Positions 47,868-57,397 of a stretch of 64,000 nucleotides of DNA are shown piece by piece. How positions within the stretch are numbered: position 1 is the stretch's first letter; the number at the start of each line of letters is the position of its first letter. The position numbers were made by a program, and so were the translations under genes. The notes under the pieces were generated by a model, which saw nothing but the letters and a program-made list of their open reading frames with translations, searched no databases and had not been told where the DNA came from. Where the stretch lies: positions 186,001 to 250,000 of the forward strand of contig NZ_JACOFU010000001.1 in assembly GCF_014284275.1 (NCBI RefSeq). The letters are read 5' to 3'. This stretch comes from Affinundibacterium amnicola (GTDB taxonomy: Bacteria > Pseudomonadota > Gammaproteobacteria > Burkholderiales > Burkholderiaceae_D).

Positions 47868-48929
47868 TTAAGTTTTATCTTGATACTGCAAACTCACCCA
47901 GTTTTTATATTCACCAGATAAAACTTGTTCAGTCCACGCATCGTTTGCTAAGTACCAGCTAACCGTCTTGCGTAAACCTGTTTCAAAAGATTCAGCGGGC
48001 TTCCAGCCTAGTTCACGTTCAATCTTACGCGCATCAATCGCATAGCGTTTATCGTGTCCAGGCCGATCTCTGACGTGGCGAATCTGATCCCGGTAACTGC
48101 CATTTGCTTTTGGTTGCAACTCATCTAAAAGGTCACAAATGCTGTGAACGACATTCAGATTGGTCTTTTCATTCCAGCCGCCGATGTTATAGGTTTCGCC
48201 CGGACGGCCAGCCTCTAAAACCCGACGTATCGCCGCACAATGATCACTGACATAGAGCCAGTCACGTACTTGACTACCATCGCCGTAGATAGGCAGATCT
48301 TTACCAGCACGTGCATTGGTGATTACTAAAGGAATGAGTTTTTCTGGGAAGTGCAGGGAACCATAATTATTTGAACAATTCGTGGTCAGCGTAGGCAGGC
48401 CATAAGTATGGTGATAAGCGCGCACTAAATGATCGGAAGCTGCTTTGGATGCCGAATAAGGGCTATTCGGTGCATAAGGCGTGGTCTCGGTGAAAGGCGG
48501 ATCATTGGCCTCTAAGCTGCCATAAACTTCATCAGTAGAAACATGCAGAAAACGGAAGGCGTTTTTTTCTGGTTCAGGAAGTGCCTGCCAGTAAGCGCGG
48601 ACTGACTCTAGTAGGCTAAATGTCCCATTGACATTGGTTTCGATAAACGCCGCAGGTCCATGAATCGAGCGGTCAACATGGCTTTCTGCAGCAAAATGCA
48701 CGACTGCTCTTGGTTGGTGTTCTTGTAATAATTGGTTCAGAACGTCGCGATCACTGATATCTGCATGAACAAAAATATGGCGAGCATCATTTTTTAAGCT
48801 GGCGAGATTATTTAAATTGCCTGCATAGGTCAGCTTATCAACATTGATAACAGCTTCATCGTTTTTCGCTAGCCAATCTAAAACAAAATTTGCGCCTATG
48901 AAGCCAGCGCCACCAGTGACTAAAATCAT
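47868..48929 (-). CDS. rfbB: dTDP-glucose 4,6-dehydratase
   Basis: A 353-residue extended SDR that makes dTDP-4-keto-6-deoxyglucose. The NAD site is GGAGFIG near residues 6-12. [15 protein letters not shown] and STDEVYGSL carry the catalytic Thr-Asp-Glu, and [21 protein letters not shown] carries the Tyr/Lys pair. The ATG at 48929 (MILVTGG) is the normal start; the longer frame begins at TTG. It is the first gene of the O-unit operon, reading away from the grpE region. Confidence 0.96.
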   Translation of the reverse strand: MILVTGGAGFIGANFVLDWLAKNDEAVINVDKLTYAGNLNNLASLKNDARHIFVHADISDRDVLNQLLQEHQPRAVVHFAAESHVDRSIHGPAAFIETNVNGTFSLLESVRAYWQALPEPEKNAFRFLHVSTDEVYGSLEANDPPFTETTPYAPNSPYSASKAASDHLVRAYHHTYGLPTLTTNCSNNYGSLHFPEKLIPLVITNARAGKDLPIYGDGSQVRDWLYVSDHCAAIRRVLEAGRPGETYNIGGWNEKTNLNVVHSICDLLDELQPKANGSYRDQIRHVRDRPGHDKRYAIDARKIERELGWKPAESFETGLRKTVSWYLANDAWTEQVLSGEYKNWVSLQYQDKT

Positions 48930-48954
48930 GCCGAAATCCAATCTTGTTGATGTG

Positions 48955-49085
48955 AGAACTTACGTAAAATAGATGCTAGCGTTGTTGCTGCCACCTCTCA
49001 GTACAATCGTACTGTTATTGGCGACGTACCTCAGACCAAGGTATTCGAGGCCAGACTCTAGCTAGTGCATTTCGCGTAAGTCTTC
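48955..49085. repeat. Short palindromic repeat family B, copy 2
   Basis: AGAACTTACGTAAAAT (48955-48970) is an imperfect inverted repeat of 49069-49085, and inner parts pair (GATGCTAG with CTAGTGCAT). A perfect hairpin CAGTAC/GTACTG lies at 48999-49014. Its reverse complement aligns with copy 1 at 30853-30956 at both ends and at GGCAGCAACAA. It lies in the 396-base gap between the divergent rfbB and grpE genes, whose other content is the heat-shock promoter. Confidence 0.65.
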
Positions 49086-49262
49086 ATGTTATTCATGAAA
49101 GTCCGCAATTTTACGCCACTTGACCTGAAATTCGGCGCAGTCCTTGGGCTTTTTTGTCCTAAAAGTAATTAAGTGTGTTGTCTGTTGGTAATTTTTTGTC
49201 GCTGGTTTTGGCGCAGATCACGCGGCTCCCTATTTTTTAGTTAAAAAAAATCCACTTTCACT

Positions 49263-49290
49263 CTTGAATTGTGCAATACCCACCTCATTT
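49263..49290 (+). promoter_or_regulatory. Sigma-32 (RpoH) heat-shock promoter for grpE
   Basis: CTTGAAT (49263-49269), a 13-base spacer and CCTCATTT (49283-49290) match the sigma-32 consensus CTTGAAA-N13-CCCCATNT at nearly every position. The start codon of grpE is 36 bases beyond the -10 element. Confidence 0.8.
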
Positions 49291-49325
49291 GTATGGGCAA
49301 TGCTTGATTTTTATGGAGATTGTTA

Positions 49326-49904
49326 ATGCAAGAGCAAGATAAACCAGTAGAAAATACTGAAACAATAGCAACTTCAATTGATGTTGAAGCCCTACAAGCA
49401 GCTGCTGCACAAAATCAGGTCGAGCCTGAAGTGGTGATTGAACCTGGTGTATCAGCTGAAACTTTGGCGCAATTAGAAGCCAAAGTGTTGGAGCTGCAAG
49501 ATGCTTTTATGCGTGCTAAAGCCGAAGGTGAAAATATTCGTCGCCGCGCTCAAGAAGATATCTCAAAGGCACACAAATTTGCGATTGAAAGTTTTGCCGA
49601 GTCTTTGGTGCCAGTCAAAGATAGTTTGGAAATGGGCTTGAAAGTCGAAACGCAAACAGTGGAATCGATTAAAGAAGGCGTAGAAATGACGCTTAAGCAA
49701 TTAAATGCTGCGTTTGAAAAGAATCGCCTGTTAGAGGTAAATCCTCAGCAGGGCGATAAACTGGATCCAAGCAAGCACCAAGCGGTTTCTATGGTGCCAG
49801 CTGAGCAAGAAGCAAACACTATTGTGACTGTTTTGCAAAAAGGTTACACAATTGCAGATCGCTTGTTGCGTCCGGCTTTGGTTACTGTGGCGCAGCCAAA
49901 GTAA
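49326..49904 (+). CDS. grpE: Nucleotide exchange factor GrpE
   Basis: A 192-residue GrpE protein, the exchange factor that releases ADP from DnaK. An acidic, flexible N terminus leads into a long helix ([20 protein letters not shown] and [20 protein letters not shown]). The C-terminal beta domain has [13 protein letters not shown] and [21 protein letters not shown]. The ATG at 49326 is used; a GGAG ribosome site precedes it, and the open frame upstream begins with TTG. It is first in the grpE-dnaK-dnaJ series. Confidence 0.96.
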   Translation: MQEQDKPVENTETIATSIDVEALQAAAAQNQVEPEVVIEPGVSAETLAQLEAKVLELQDAFMRAKAEGENIRRRAQEDISKAHKFAIESFAESLVPVKDSLEMGLKVETQTVESIKEGVEMTLKQLNAAFEKNRLLEVNPQQGDKLDPSKHQAVSMVPAEQEANTIVTVLQKGYTIADRLLRPALVTVAQPK

Positions 49905-49964
49905 GAAATTCATGGCAAAAGGCGAGTAAAACGCACAAAAGTACAAAGAAACTGCGAAAAAAGC

Positions 49965-49990
49965 CTTGAAAATGCGGTTTTTTGCCATAC
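49965..49990 (+). promoter_or_regulatory. Possible second sigma-32 promoter before dnaK
   Basis: CTTGAAA (49965-49971) is a perfect -35 match, followed after 11 bases by TGCCATAC (49983-49990), a partial match to the -10 element CCCCATNT. The 198-base grpE-dnaK gap would allow separate control of dnaK. Confidence 0.5.
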
Positions 49991-50102
49991 ATCAGAAATA
50001 GACGAGCGCAATGTGTCATGAAGTAAAGACTGTAATTCTTTGCAGTCTCAAATTAGCGTTCACCAAGTTTAAAAATATAATTTTTTAGGATAGGGAAATA
50101 TC

Positions 50103-52040
50103 ATGGGAAAAATGATCGGTATTGATTTAGGTACAACCAACTCTTGCGTCGCAGTGATGGAGAATGGCCAACCAAAAGTGATCGAAAACGTAGAAGGCGC
50201 GCGCACCACGCCATCGATCATCGCTTATCAAGAAGATGGCGAGATCCTCGTCGGTGCTTCTGCTAAACGTCAGGCTGTCACGAATCCAAAAAACACTTTG
50301 TACGCTGTTAAGCGTTTGATCGGTCGTAAGTTCGACGAAAAAGAAGTGCAAAAAGATATTTCTTTGATGCCTTACACCATTTCTAAAGCAGACAACGGCG
50401 ATGCATGGGTTTCTGTACGCGACAAGAAATTGGCCCCGCCACAAATTTCCGCTGAAGTTTTGCGCAAAATGAAAAAGACGGCTGAGGATTACCTCGGTGA
50501 AGAAGTAACAGAAGCGGTTATTACTGTTCCTGCTTATTTCAATGATGCACAACGTCAAGCGACTAAAGATGCCGGTCGTATCGCTGGTTTGGACGTCAAA
50601 CGTATCATCAACGAACCAACCGCCGCGGCTTTGGCTTTCGGTTTAGATAAAAAAGAAAAAGGCGATCGCAAGATTGCAGTCTACGATTTGGGTGGCGGTA
50701 CTTTCGACGTATCTATCATTGAAATCGCTGACGTTGATGGCGAAATGCAATTTGAAGTTTTGTCCACCAACGGCGATACATTCTTAGGCGGTGAAGATTT
50801 CGATCAACGTATCATCGACTACATCATCGACGAATTCAAAAAGATCAATGGCCTGGATTTGTCCAAAGATCCTATCGCTTTGCAACGTATTAAAGCCTCT
50901 GCAGAGCGCGCGAAAATTGAATTGTCTAGCTCACAGCAAACAGAAATCAATGAGCCATATATCGCGATGGCAAATGGCGCACCAGTGCATTTGAATTTGA
51001 AAATTACACGTGCTAAGTTGGAAGCTTTGGTTGAAGAATTGATCCAGAAGACCATGGAACCATGCCGCATGGCGATTAAAGATGCAGGCGTAAAAACCTC
51101 TGACATCGATGACATCATCTTGGTTGGTGGCATGACACGTATGCCTAAGGTTCAAGAATTGGTCAAAGAATTCTTTGGCAAAGAACCACGTAAAGACGTG
51201 AATCCGGATGAAGCGGTTGCAGTTGGTGCAGCGATTCAAGGTTCCGTATTGTCTGGCGACCGTAAAGACGTCTTGTTGTTGGACGTAACACCTTTGTCTT
51301 TGGGTATCGAGACTTTGGGCGGCGTGATGACGAAGATGATTCAAAAGAATACGACAATTCCAACCAAATTCAGCCAAGTGTTCTCGACTGCGGATGATAA
51401 TCAACCAGCGGTAACGATTAAGGTTTACCAAGGTGAGCGCGAAATCGCAGCACGTAACAAAGGTTTGGGCGAATTCAATCTGGAAGGTATTCCACCAGCA
51501 TCACGTGGCACACCACAAATTGAAGTGACTTTCGACATCGATGCGAATGGTATTTTGCATGTAGGCGCAAAAGACAAAGCGACTGGTAAAGAAAACAAAA
51601 TCACTATTAAGGCAAACTCTGGTTTGACTGAAGAAGAAATTCAAAAAATGGTGAAAGACGCTGAATTGAATGCGGAAGAAGATCAAAAAGTCAAAGAATT
51701 GGCTGAATCCCGCAATCAAGGCGATGCATTGGTTCACTCAACCAAGAAAGCTTTGGCTGAGCATGGCGATAAGTTAGATGCTGGCGAAAAAGAGAAGATT
51801 GAAGCAGCGATCAAAGAGTTGGAAGATGTCTTGAAATCTGGCGACAAAGCAGAGATCGACACCAAGCTCGGTAACTTGTCGACTGCATCTCAAAAGTTAG
51901 GTGAAAAAGTGTACGCCGATATGCAAGCACAACAAGCCGCTGCTGGCGGTGCAGCAGGTGCTGCCCCAGGTGCAGATGCGAAACCACAAGATGATGACGT
52001 GGTCGATGCTGACTTTAAAGAAGTGAAAGACGCTAAGTAA
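50103..52040 (+). CDS. dnaK: Molecular chaperone DnaK (Hsp70)
   Basis: A 645-residue Hsp70 chaperone. The nucleotide-binding domain has [19 protein letters not shown], the phosphate loop [13 protein letters not shown] and [16 protein letters not shown]. The linker [19 protein letters not shown] leads into the peptide-binding domain, followed by the helical lid. The C terminus has Gly/Ala-rich sequence and the [12 protein letters not shown] ending that is typical of proteobacterial DnaK. Full length and intact. It works with GrpE and DnaJ encoded on either side. Confidence 0.98.
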   Translation: MGKMIGIDLGTTNSCVAVMENGQPKVIENVEGARTTPSIIAYQEDGEILVGASAKRQAVTNPKNTLYAVKRLIGRKFDEKEVQKDISLMPYTISKADNGDAWVSVRDKKLAPPQISAEVLRKMKKTAEDYLGEEVTEAVITVPAYFNDAQRQATKDAGRIAGLDVKRIINEPTAAALAFGLDKKEKGDRKIAVYDLGGGTFDVSIIEIADVDGEMQFEVLSTNGDTFLGGEDFDQRIIDYIIDEFKKINGLDLSKDPIALQRIKASAERAKIELSSSQQTEINEPYIAMANGAPVHLNLKITRAKLEALVEELIQKTMEPCRMAIKDAGVKTSDIDDIILVGGMTRMPKVQELVKEFFGKEPRKDVNPDEAVAVGAAIQGSVLSGDRKDVLLLDVTPLSLGIETLGGVMTKMIQKNTTIPTKFSQVFSTADDNQPAVTIKVYQGEREIAARNKGLGEFNLEGIPPASRGTPQIEVTFDIDANGILHVGAKDKATGKENKITIKANSGLTEEEIQKMVKDAELNAEEDQKVKELAESRNQGDALVHSTKKALAEHGDKLDAGEKEKIEAAIKELEDVLKSGDKAEIDTKLGNLSTASQKLGEKVYADMQAQQAAAGGAAGAAPGADAKPQDDDVVDADFKEVKDAK

Positions 52041-52058
52041 TACGGTCGTAAAAAAAGC

Positions 52059-52163
52059 AAACCTCTCAACACAGAGGCACAGAGATACAGAGTTGCACAG
52101 AGAAAGGCATAGTCTTACTCTTGTTTTTCTCTAAAAACTCTGTGCCTCGGTGTTGAGAGGTTT
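52059..52163. repeat. CACAGAGGCACAGAG-type inverted repeat, copy 2
   Basis: AAACCTCTCAACACAGAGGC from 52059, extending to GCACAGAG, pairs with the complement of CTCTGTGCCTCGGTGTTGAG ending in AGGTTT at 52163, with one mismatch over about 25 bp. It begins 19 bases after the dnaK stop and could form a long hairpin in the dnaK-dnaJ transcript. A shorter relative is at 39660-39716. Confidence 0.8.
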
Positions 52164-52179
52164 TGTTGTGAGATGAATC

Positions 52180-52447
52180 TAGGGTCTGTTGACCTATGTT
52201 TTAGGCAAGCGAATGCGCGCAAATGCGCACAGGGCTAGGCGCAAGCTGCGCGGCAGTGTGAACACTGTGAGCAGATTGCAACAACGGCATGTGCGCATTT
52301 GAGCCATTCCCGAAGGGTTCAATTCAAAACGCACGATGGACAGCGTTGCATCTCTTGCTGGGGCAGCCAGCCGCAGCAGCGAGATGCGCCTTGCCATCCC
52401 GCGTTTTGATTTGAACGCTTGCCCAAAACACAGGTCAACAGACCCTA
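52180..52447. repeat. Structured palindromic intergenic element, copy 2 (268 bp)
   Basis: The ends are inverted repeats: TAGGGTCTGTTGACCTATGT from 52180 against the complement ending at 52447, the only differences being wobble-type. Inner stems are CAAATGCGCACA (52220-52231) with 52290-52301 (12/12), GTTCAATTCAAAACGC (52317-52332) with 52401-52416 (15/16), and GCATCTC (52348-52354) with 52381-52387. A small hairpin CAGTGT/ACACTG is near 52254-52267. It is homologous to 29025-29374 and lacks about 80 bases of that copy. It ends 22 bases before dnaJ, inside the chaperone operon. Confidence 0.85.
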
Positions 52448-52469
52448 ACTAAAACAAGGTGTAATCGAG

Positions 52470-53591
52470 ATGGCGAAGCGTGATTTTTACGAAATTCTGG
52501 GTGTTGCGAAAAACGCCTCAGAAGATGAAATCAAAAAGGCTTATCGCAAGCTGGCGATGAAATATCATCCGGATCGCAATCCGGACAGTAAGACTGCGGA
52601 AGAAAAATTTAAAGAAGGCAAAGAAGCCTACGAAATGCTGTCTGACCCGCAAAAGCGCGAAGCTTATGATCGCTACGGTCATGCTGGTGTTGATCCTAAT
52701 ATGGGTGGCGGCGGAGGTGGTGGCGGTGCAGGTTTTGCCGATGCCTTTGGTGATATTTTTGGTGATATTTTTGGTGGTGGTCGTGGCCGCAGCTCTGGTC
52801 CACAAGTGTATCGTGGTGCCGACTTGCGTTACAACTTGGAAATCACTTTAGAGCAAGCAGCGAACGGTTTTGATACCACGATCCGTGTGCCTAGTTATGA
52901 CGGTTGCGATACTTGTCATGGTTCTGGTGCTAAACCCGGTACTTCACCTGTCACTTGTACCACGTGCGGCGGGCATGGTCAGGTGCGTATGCAACAAGGT
53001 CTGTTCAGTATTCAGCAAACCTGTCCTAAGTGTCATGGCACAGGCAAGATGATTACCGACCCATGTAATCCATGTAATGGTACTGGTCGTATCAAGCGCA
53101 ATAAAACGCTGGAAGTGAAGATTCCTGCTGGTATTGATAACGGCATGCGTATTCGTTCGTCCGGCAATGGTGAACCTGGAATTAACGGTGGTCCTCCGGG
53201 GGATTTGTATGTGGAAATTCATATCAAACCACATCAGGTATTCCAACGCGAAGGTGATGATTTACATTGTGAAATTCCAATTTCCTTTGTTAAAGCGGCC
53301 TTAGGTGGCGATATCGAAGTGCCGACTTTGAGTGGTAAAGCCAGTTTCACGATTCCTGAAGGTACACAATCGGGTAAGACTTTCCGTTTGCGTAGCAAAG
53401 GCGTGAAGGGCGTACGTTCTGGTTATGCTGGCGATTTGTTCTGTCACGTTGTGATAGAGACGCCAGTAAAATTAACTGAGAAGCAAAAAGACTTGCTACG
53501 TAGCTTTGAACAACTGACCACAGAAGGTGGTTCTAAGCACAGTCCACAGAGTAAATCGTGGATGGAAAAAGTGAAAAAGTTTTTTGAGTAA
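52470..53591 (+). CDS. dnaJ: Co-chaperone DnaJ (Hsp40)
   Basis: A 373-residue type I J-protein. The J domain (1-70) contains the HPD motif in MKYHPDRN. A glycine-rich linker (GGGGGGGG near residue 80) follows. Four zinc-finger repeats are visible as [24 protein letters not shown] and CNPCNGTG, and then the substrate-binding C-terminal domains. It stimulates the DnaK ATPase. An AAGGTG ribosome site lies between the repeat element and the ATG. A terminator follows at 53612. Confidence 0.98.
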   Translation: MAKRDFYEILGVAKNASEDEIKKAYRKLAMKYHPDRNPDSKTAEEKFKEGKEAYEMLSDPQKREAYDRYGHAGVDPNMGGGGGGGGAGFADAFGDIFGDIFGGGRGRSSGPQVYRGADLRYNLEITLEQAANGFDTTIRVPSYDGCDTCHGSGAKPGTSPVTCTTCGGHGQVRMQQGLFSIQQTCPKCHGTGKMITDPCNPCNGTGRIKRNKTLEVKIPAGIDNGMRIRSSGNGEPGINGGPPGDLYVEIHIKPHQVFQREGDDLHCEIPISFVKAALGGDIEVPTLSGKASFTIPEGTQSGKTFRLRSKGVKGVRSGYAGDLFCHVVIETPVKLTEKQKDLLRSFEQLTTEGGSKHSPQSKSWMEKVKKFFE

Positions 53592-53611
53592 GATGTCTCA
53601 TGAATGAAGAG

Positions 53612-53647
53612 AAAAGCGCAGATAATTCTTTATCAGCGCTTTTTTTT
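53612..53647 (+). terminator. Rho-independent terminator after dnaJ
   Basis: AGCGC and GATAA (53615-53625) pair with TTATC and GCGCT (53630-53640), with single bulges, followed by TTTTTTT. It ends the chaperone operon. Confidence 0.75.
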
Positions 53648-53746
53648 CGAGTCAGTCATTTTAAGACCTTGATTTCGTAGGGATAAATTCGATGAGACAT
53701 TCTAAAAAAGGTAAAATGTCGTTGGTGAAAATAGCAAAGGAGCAAT

Positions 53747-54412
53747 ATGAGAGAAGTCATACGCGGAAGCGTCACCCCTGATCAGTTATTTGAAAATAAT
53801 CGCGAGTGGGCTGCGGAGATACTCAGTCGGGACGCTAATTTTTTCAAAAAACTCGCTGAACAACAAAGTCCAGAATATCTGTGGATAGGTTGCGCTGACA
53901 GCAGGGTTCCTGCTAATGAATTATTGGGCTTATTGCCCGGTGAGTTGTTCGTTCATCGCAATATCGCTAATTTGGTTGTACATTCCGATTTGAATTGCCT
54001 GTCGGTGTTGCAATTTGCGGTGGATGTTTTAAAAGTGAAACACGTCATTGTTTGCGGTCATTATGGCTGCGGTGGTGTGCATGCTGCATTGACAGGACGC
54101 CGTGTAGGCTTAGCCGATAACTGGCTACGCCATGTCCAAGATGTACATCAAAAACATGAGAAATATCTGGGCGAAGTCTTACCAGAAAAAGAACGTGTTG
54201 ATCGACTATGCGAATTGAATGTGATTGAGCAAGTCGTGAATGTATGTCAAACCACGATCATCCAAGATGCTTGGGAACGTGGTCAGTCAGTAGAAGTTCA
54301 TGGTTGGGTGTATGGTATTCAAGATGGCTTATTGAATGAACTGGGGATGTCGATTAATTCCCCACAAATGTTGGCACCGCATTTGGAACGTAGTTTGGCG
54401 CGATATCAATAG
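53747..54412 (+). CDS. can: Beta-class carbonic anhydrase
   Basis: A 221-residue zinc enzyme that interconverts CO2 and bicarbonate in the cytoplasm. The zinc ligands and catalytic pair are visible: Cys49, Asp51 and Arg53 in GCADSRVPANELL, and His105 and Cys108 in CGHYGCGGV. PGELFVHRNIANLV is also typical. Length and start (after AAAGGAG) match the Can/CynT2 type. It is a single-gene unit between the chaperone operon and an acyltransferase gene. Confidence 0.95.
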   Translation: MREVIRGSVTPDQLFENNREWAAEILSRDANFFKKLAEQQSPEYLWIGCADSRVPANELLGLLPGELFVHRNIANLVVHSDLNCLSVLQFAVDVLKVKHVIVCGHYGCGGVHAALTGRRVGLADNWLRHVQDVHQKHEKYLGEVLPEKERVDRLCELNVIEQVVNVCQTTIIQDAWERGQSVEVHGWVYGIQDGLLNELGMSINSPQMLAPHLERSLARYQ

Positions 54413-54522
54413 TCCGAAATATTGGCACGATACGCGTTTATAAGTGTGCACATCAAGTATGTGTTTAAACGCGAAAACCCTGTGACGAAGTGCGCTAAAT
54501 AAGCTCAAAAATATTTCGCAAA

Positions 54523-54557
54523 TAGAGGACAATTACGGACTTCGTAATTGTCCTCTA
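54523..54557. promoter_or_regulatory. Perfect 15-bp hairpin at the acyltransferase start
   Basis: TAGAGGACAATTACG (54523-54537) pairs perfectly with CGTAATTGTCCTCTA (54543-54557) around a 5-base loop. The stem ends 4 bases before the ATG at 54562. The only Shine-Dalgarno-like sequence (AGAGG) is inside the left arm, so folding could limit translation. No T-run follows. Confidence 0.6.
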
Positions 54558-54561
54558 ACTC

Positions 54562-55677
54562 ATGAAATCCCATACAAATCTCTCTCGTATCAATGGTCTT
54601 GATACGCTACGCGCCTGTGCGATTCTATTCGTCTTGATGTATCACTACATGGTCTTCGTCAGTCACGAACCCAGTTTCGGATTTCTCAGTGAAATCGGTT
54701 GGGTTGGTGTGGATTTGTTCTTCGTTTTAAGTGGCTACCTGATTGGTAATCAGATTTTTGCTGGTTTAAAAAGTGAATATGGGTTTTCGCTCAAGACTTT
54801 TTACATCCGAAGAGCACTGCGTACACTGCCGAATTTTTATGTGGTGCTGGCAATCTATTTTCTGTTTCCAGTCGAGGCGGGCGGCAACGCGGTCACGCCG
54901 CTTTGGAAGTTTTTAAGCTTCACGCAAAATTTCGATCTAAAGCCAGGTTCAGCGTTTTCACATGCTTGGTCACTCAGCATCGAAGAACAGTTTTACGTGG
55001 TGCTGCCATTGGTGGCGATCCTCACGCTTACTTACCTAAAGTCTATTCGGGTGATGTGGATAGTGTTGTTGAGCGCGATGGCAGGCGCTGCTTGTATGCG
55101 TTATTTAATGTGGCGAAATGTCGGTGATGACTTTACCCAGTATTACGTCCACATCTACTATTCCACTTGGTGTCGATTTGATGAACTGTTACCCGGCGTT
55201 GCGCTGGCAATGCTGAAGAATTTCCATCCGCAAATATGGGCGCGGACTCTCAAACATGGCCACTTGAGTTTGCTAGGCGGCGCAATCTTGTCCGGTTTCG
55301 CCATGTATCTGTTCACTTTTTATAGCTACGTGAACGGACAAGGTTTTTTGTGGTTCACCACGACCTTTGGCTATAGCTTATTGGCCGCCGGATTTGCCTT
55401 GTTGACCTTGGCAGGACTTAGTCCTAATTCGTATTTATATCGTTGGCGTATTCCTGGGGCATCGGTCTTGGCTTTGTGGTCTTATGCCCTATATTTGGTA
55501 CATAAGCCTCTCATGAACGCCTTGATTCGCCCATTTGAAGCTTGGGATGTTTCGGTTAAATCTTGGATGGGGATAGGCGGCATGTTCGCTTTAAGTCTGC
55601 TGGCAACTTATGTCTTATATCGTGTGGTCGAAACACCCTTCATGCAACTACGTGATCGCTATTTCCCATACAAGTGA
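54562..55677 (+). CDS. Acyltransferase 3 family membrane protein (OafA-like)
   Basis: A 371-residue inner-membrane protein of the acyltransferase 3 family with about ten helices. The conserved N terminus RINGLDTLRACAILFVLMYHY carries the catalytic His28. GWVGVDLFFVLSGYLIG and FYIRRALRTLPNFYVVL (the RxxR motif region) and HAWSLSIEEQFYVVLPL complete the family pattern. Such enzymes O-acetylate LPS, peptidoglycan or other sugars. It is not in the O-unit locus, so the acceptor is unknown. A perfect hairpin sits directly before the start codon. Confidence 0.88.
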   Translation: MKSHTNLSRINGLDTLRACAILFVLMYHYMVFVSHEPSFGFLSEIGWVGVDLFFVLSGYLIGNQIFAGLKSEYGFSLKTFYIRRALRTLPNFYVVLAIYFLFPVEAGGNAVTPLWKFLSFTQNFDLKPGSAFSHAWSLSIEEQFYVVLPLVAILTLTYLKSIRVMWIVLLSAMAGAACMRYLMWRNVGDDFTQYYVHIYYSTWCRFDELLPGVALAMLKNFHPQIWARTLKHGHLSLLGGAILSGFAMYLFTFYSYVNGQGFLWFTTTFGYSLLAAGFALLTLAGLSPNSYLYRWRIPGASVLALWSYALYLVHKPLMNALIRPFEAWDVSVKSWMGIGGMFALSLLATYVLYRVVETPFMQLRDRYFPYK

Positions 55678-55783
55678 AAACAATTTGTACCGCTAGGTAC
55701 GGTGATTTGACCCGAATTCGCTAGGAAAGCATTCCTAACGATCTGGAATACTAGAGGGCTTGATTCTCTCTAGTGTTTTTTGT

Positions 55784-57388
55784 ATGTCCTATAGCGTTGT
55801 CTGGTTCAAGCGTGATTTACGTTTGTATGATCATGCGGCTCTGGTTGAGGCCGCATCACGTGGGCCTGTGCTTTGTTTGTATGTGGTTGAGCCAGCATTG
55901 TGGTTGCAGCCAGATGCAGCGCGTCAACACTTCGAATTCATTTTAGAAAGTCTGCGTGAACTTTATCTTTCGTTGAAACAGCACGGTGGTCGTTTGCATG
56001 TCGTCACAGGCGATGTATTAGAAGTATTAACACGCATATACGATCAAGCGCCTTTTCAATGTTTGTGCGCGCATGAAGAAACGGGTAATGATTGGACTTA
56101 TCAACGTGACCTGGCTGTAGCGCGGTGGTGTCAGGCACATCAGGTCAATTACTTAGAGTTTCGCCAGTTTGGTGTGGTGCGCCGATTGGCAGATCGCGAT
56201 CATTGGAAGGCAAGTTGGGATGCGCATGTTGAGCAGCTATGTTTGCCTATTCCACCGCATATGCAATTTGTTGAGATGCATTGGCAAGATGCATTACCGC
56301 CGTCGGCAAGCCGATTACAGTTGATGCAGCCCGATCCACCACGAAGACAAGTTGGTGGGCGACAGGCAGGTCTGGCGCTGCTATCGTCATTTCTATATGA
56401 GCGTAGCGCTTATTATCGCGGTGGAATTTCATCGCCTTTATCTGCACCAGATGCTTGCTCACGTCTATCGCCGTATTTGACATTTGGATGCTTGAGCCTG
56501 CGCGAAATCGTACATGCAACTGTGCAGCGCATGGAACAATTGCATGACGATCCCTTGGCCTCAAAAGACCCATCAGCGACGCGGATGAAGCAAGGCTTGA
56601 ATGCCTTTGTCAGCCGTTTGTACTGGCATTGTCACTTTATACAAAAACTGGAATCTGAACCGGAAATTGAAACTCAAAACATGCATCGCGGTTACGATGG
56701 TATGCGTGAACATGATTGGAACGAAGCACATTTCCAAGCATTCATACACGGTCGCACCGGTTGGCCTATGGTGGATGCCTGTATCGCGATGTTACGTGAA
56801 ACCGGTTGGATCAATTTTCGTATGCGCGCAATGTTGGTGTCGGTCGCCTCATATCCGCTATGGCTACACTGGCGCCAAGTAGGTAATTGGTTGGCGACCC
56901 AGTTTTTAGATTATGAACCCGGCATTCATTGGAGCCAGATGCAAATGCAAGCTGGCACCACAGGCATCAATGTACCGCGTGTTTATAATCCGATTAAGCA
57001 AGCACATGACCATGATCCTAAAGGCATATTTGTGCGACGCTGGTTGCCTGCCATGCGCAAGGTGCCAGATTTGTTTTTGTTTGAACCGTGGACTATGTCA
57101 AGCGATGTGCAGCTTGCATGCGGAATTGAATTGGGGCGAGACATTCCCATTCCTTTAGTTGATCTTGATGCCGCGACACGTGAGGCGAAAGCGAAATTAT
57201 TCGCTGTGCGTGGACAATCGGAAGTTAAAGCAGCTAAGTCGGCGGTGGTGAGGAAGCATGGGTCAAGGAGTTCACGTGGTACAAAGCGAAGCAAAAATGA
57301 TGCGAAAAAATCGAAACCGCAAGAACCGCAAGAACCGCATTCAAGCAACGATATCAATGAGGCGTCACAACTAGGTTTCGATTTTTAA
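55784..57388 (+). CDS. Cryptochrome/photolyase family protein with a basic C-terminal tail
   Basis: A 534-residue FAD protein. The N-terminal antenna domain begins SYSVVWFKRDLRLYDHAAL. The FAD domain has RLSPYLTFGCLSLREI, NAFVSRLYWHCHFIQKLE, GRTGWPMVDACIAMLRETGW and INVPRVYNPIKQAHDHDP. It differs from classic CPD photolyases, which have a WRWAAGTGTDA-like block in place of the QMQAGTTGINV block here; subclass is unresolved. The last 65 residues after about 470 are Lys/Ser/Pro-rich. The ATG at 55784 is the normal start. It is convergent with the TIGR03643 gene 10 bases away. Confidence 0.88.
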   Translation: MSYSVVWFKRDLRLYDHAALVEAASRGPVLCLYVVEPALWLQPDAARQHFEFILESLRELYLSLKQHGGRLHVVTGDVLEVLTRIYDQAPFQCLCAHEETGNDWTYQRDLAVARWCQAHQVNYLEFRQFGVVRRLADRDHWKASWDAHVEQLCLPIPPHMQFVEMHWQDALPPSASRLQLMQPDPPRRQVGGRQAGLALLSSFLYERSAYYRGGISSPLSAPDACSRLSPYLTFGCLSLREIVHATVQRMEQLHDDPLASKDPSATRMKQGLNAFVSRLYWHCHFIQKLESEPEIETQNMHRGYDGMREHDWNEAHFQAFIHGRTGWPMVDACIAMLRETGWINFRMRAMLVSVASYPLWLHWRQVGNWLATQFLDYEPGIHWSQMQMQAGTTGINVPRVYNPIKQAHDHDPKGIFVRRWLPAMRKVPDLFLFEPWTMSSDVQLACGIELGRDIPIPLVDLDAATREAKAKLFAVRGQSEVKAAKSAVVRKHGSRSSRGTKRSKNDAKKSKPQEPQEPHSSNDINEASQLGFDF

Positions 57389-57397
57389 TATGGTGCT

